Shown piece after piece: positions 63,965 to 64,000 of a stretch of 64,000 nt of DNA. The translations under genes were made by a program, and so were the position numbers. The notes under the pieces are model-generated. The model was not told the origin of the DNA. It did no database searches and saw only the letters and a list, made by a program, of their open reading frames with translations. The DNA is from Clostridiales bacterium (lineage in GTDB: Bacteria; Bacillota; Clostridia; Oscillospirales; Oscillospiraceae): assembly GCA_004557735.1 (NCBI GenBank), contig SFFV01000004.1, positions 62,001 through 126,000 on the forward strand. The letters are read 5' to 3'. Position 1 is the stretch's first letter. The number at the start of each line of letters is the position of its first letter.

Positions 63965-64000
63965 TTGAACAAGCCCCAGCAAAAGAGCGAGCGCACGCTC
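63965..64000 (+). CDS. Start of an unidentified gene (cut by window end)
   Basis: TTG start with AGGAG 12 bases and AGGTCG 1-3 bases upstream, reading MNKPQQKSERTL. A TATAAT lies about 30 bases upstream of the ribosome site but without a well-placed -35. Twelve codons are too few to identify; a regulator is possible. Confidence 0.4.
   Translation, partial: MNKPQQKSERTL

Overview
The window is from a GC-rich, spore-forming Clostridia-type Firmicute, probably Oscillospirales-like. The evidence is a SpoIIE phosphatase, low-GC-Gram-positive gene pairs (YhaO/YhaN, YmdB, YolD plus Y-family polymerase, AzlCD), strong AGGAGG ribosome sites, and sigma-A promoters with 17-base spacers. The family-level placement is inference. 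Almost all of the window is genic; no stretch over 300 bases lacks an annotated feature.

Layout. 1-5972 (+): F-type ATP synthase operon, with subunit a cut by the window edge. It runs a, c, b, a b'-delta-alpha fusion, gamma, beta and a short epsilon. 5982-10952 (-): AI-2E-type permease, YmdB, YhaO-like nuclease and YhaN-like ATPase, each junction overlapping by 4 bases. 10998-14950 (-): two cytosolic glycosidases (GH2, GH36). 15120-18767: two divergent NSS transporters around tRNA-Arg, then a Sel1 protein. 18845-20086 (-): S-adenosylhomocysteinase. 20205-25418 (-): SPFH/SHOCT protein, small membrane protein and a large zinc-ribbon/TIR/DUF6273 protein. The TIR gene lies between two copies of a MITE-like repeat, and the SPFH promoter is bracketed by two identical-type palindromes. 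25665-35765 (-): spoIIE, an MreB-like gene, comF, recD2 and uvrA. 35880-36147: tRNA-Asp and tRNA-Thr.

36204-39629 (-) is an AT-richer island beside the tRNAs: SLC13-type permease, isocitrate-lyase/PEP-mutase-family enzyme and RpiR regulator, with a 16-bp palindromic operator. 39812-45370 (+): TraX-like protein, phosphoglucomutase, TfoX-N protein, Na/Pi cotransporter and TetR regulator. 45554-51504 (-): maltodextrin-type operon (LacI, GH13, binding lipoprotein, two permeases), apparently autoregulated. 51700-57341: remains of a MATE/cytidylate-kinase-like locus surrounding an AT-richer two-gene cassette (404-aa unknown protein and 1057-aa WG-repeat protein) between 179-bp direct repeats. 57410-64000: tyrosine phosphatase, second phosphohexomutase, SDR, YolD/Y-polymerase, AzlCD and the start of an unidentified gene.

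The strongest candidates for undescribed biology are three. First, the ATP synthase: b', the delta C-terminal domain and alpha form one 734-aa chain, epsilon lacks its C-terminal hairpin, and the c-ring has unusual residues. Second, the repeat-flanked two-gene WG cassette. Third, the TIR/SPFH module with its paired operators and flanking repeats. No database search was possible; novelty statements reflect recall only.
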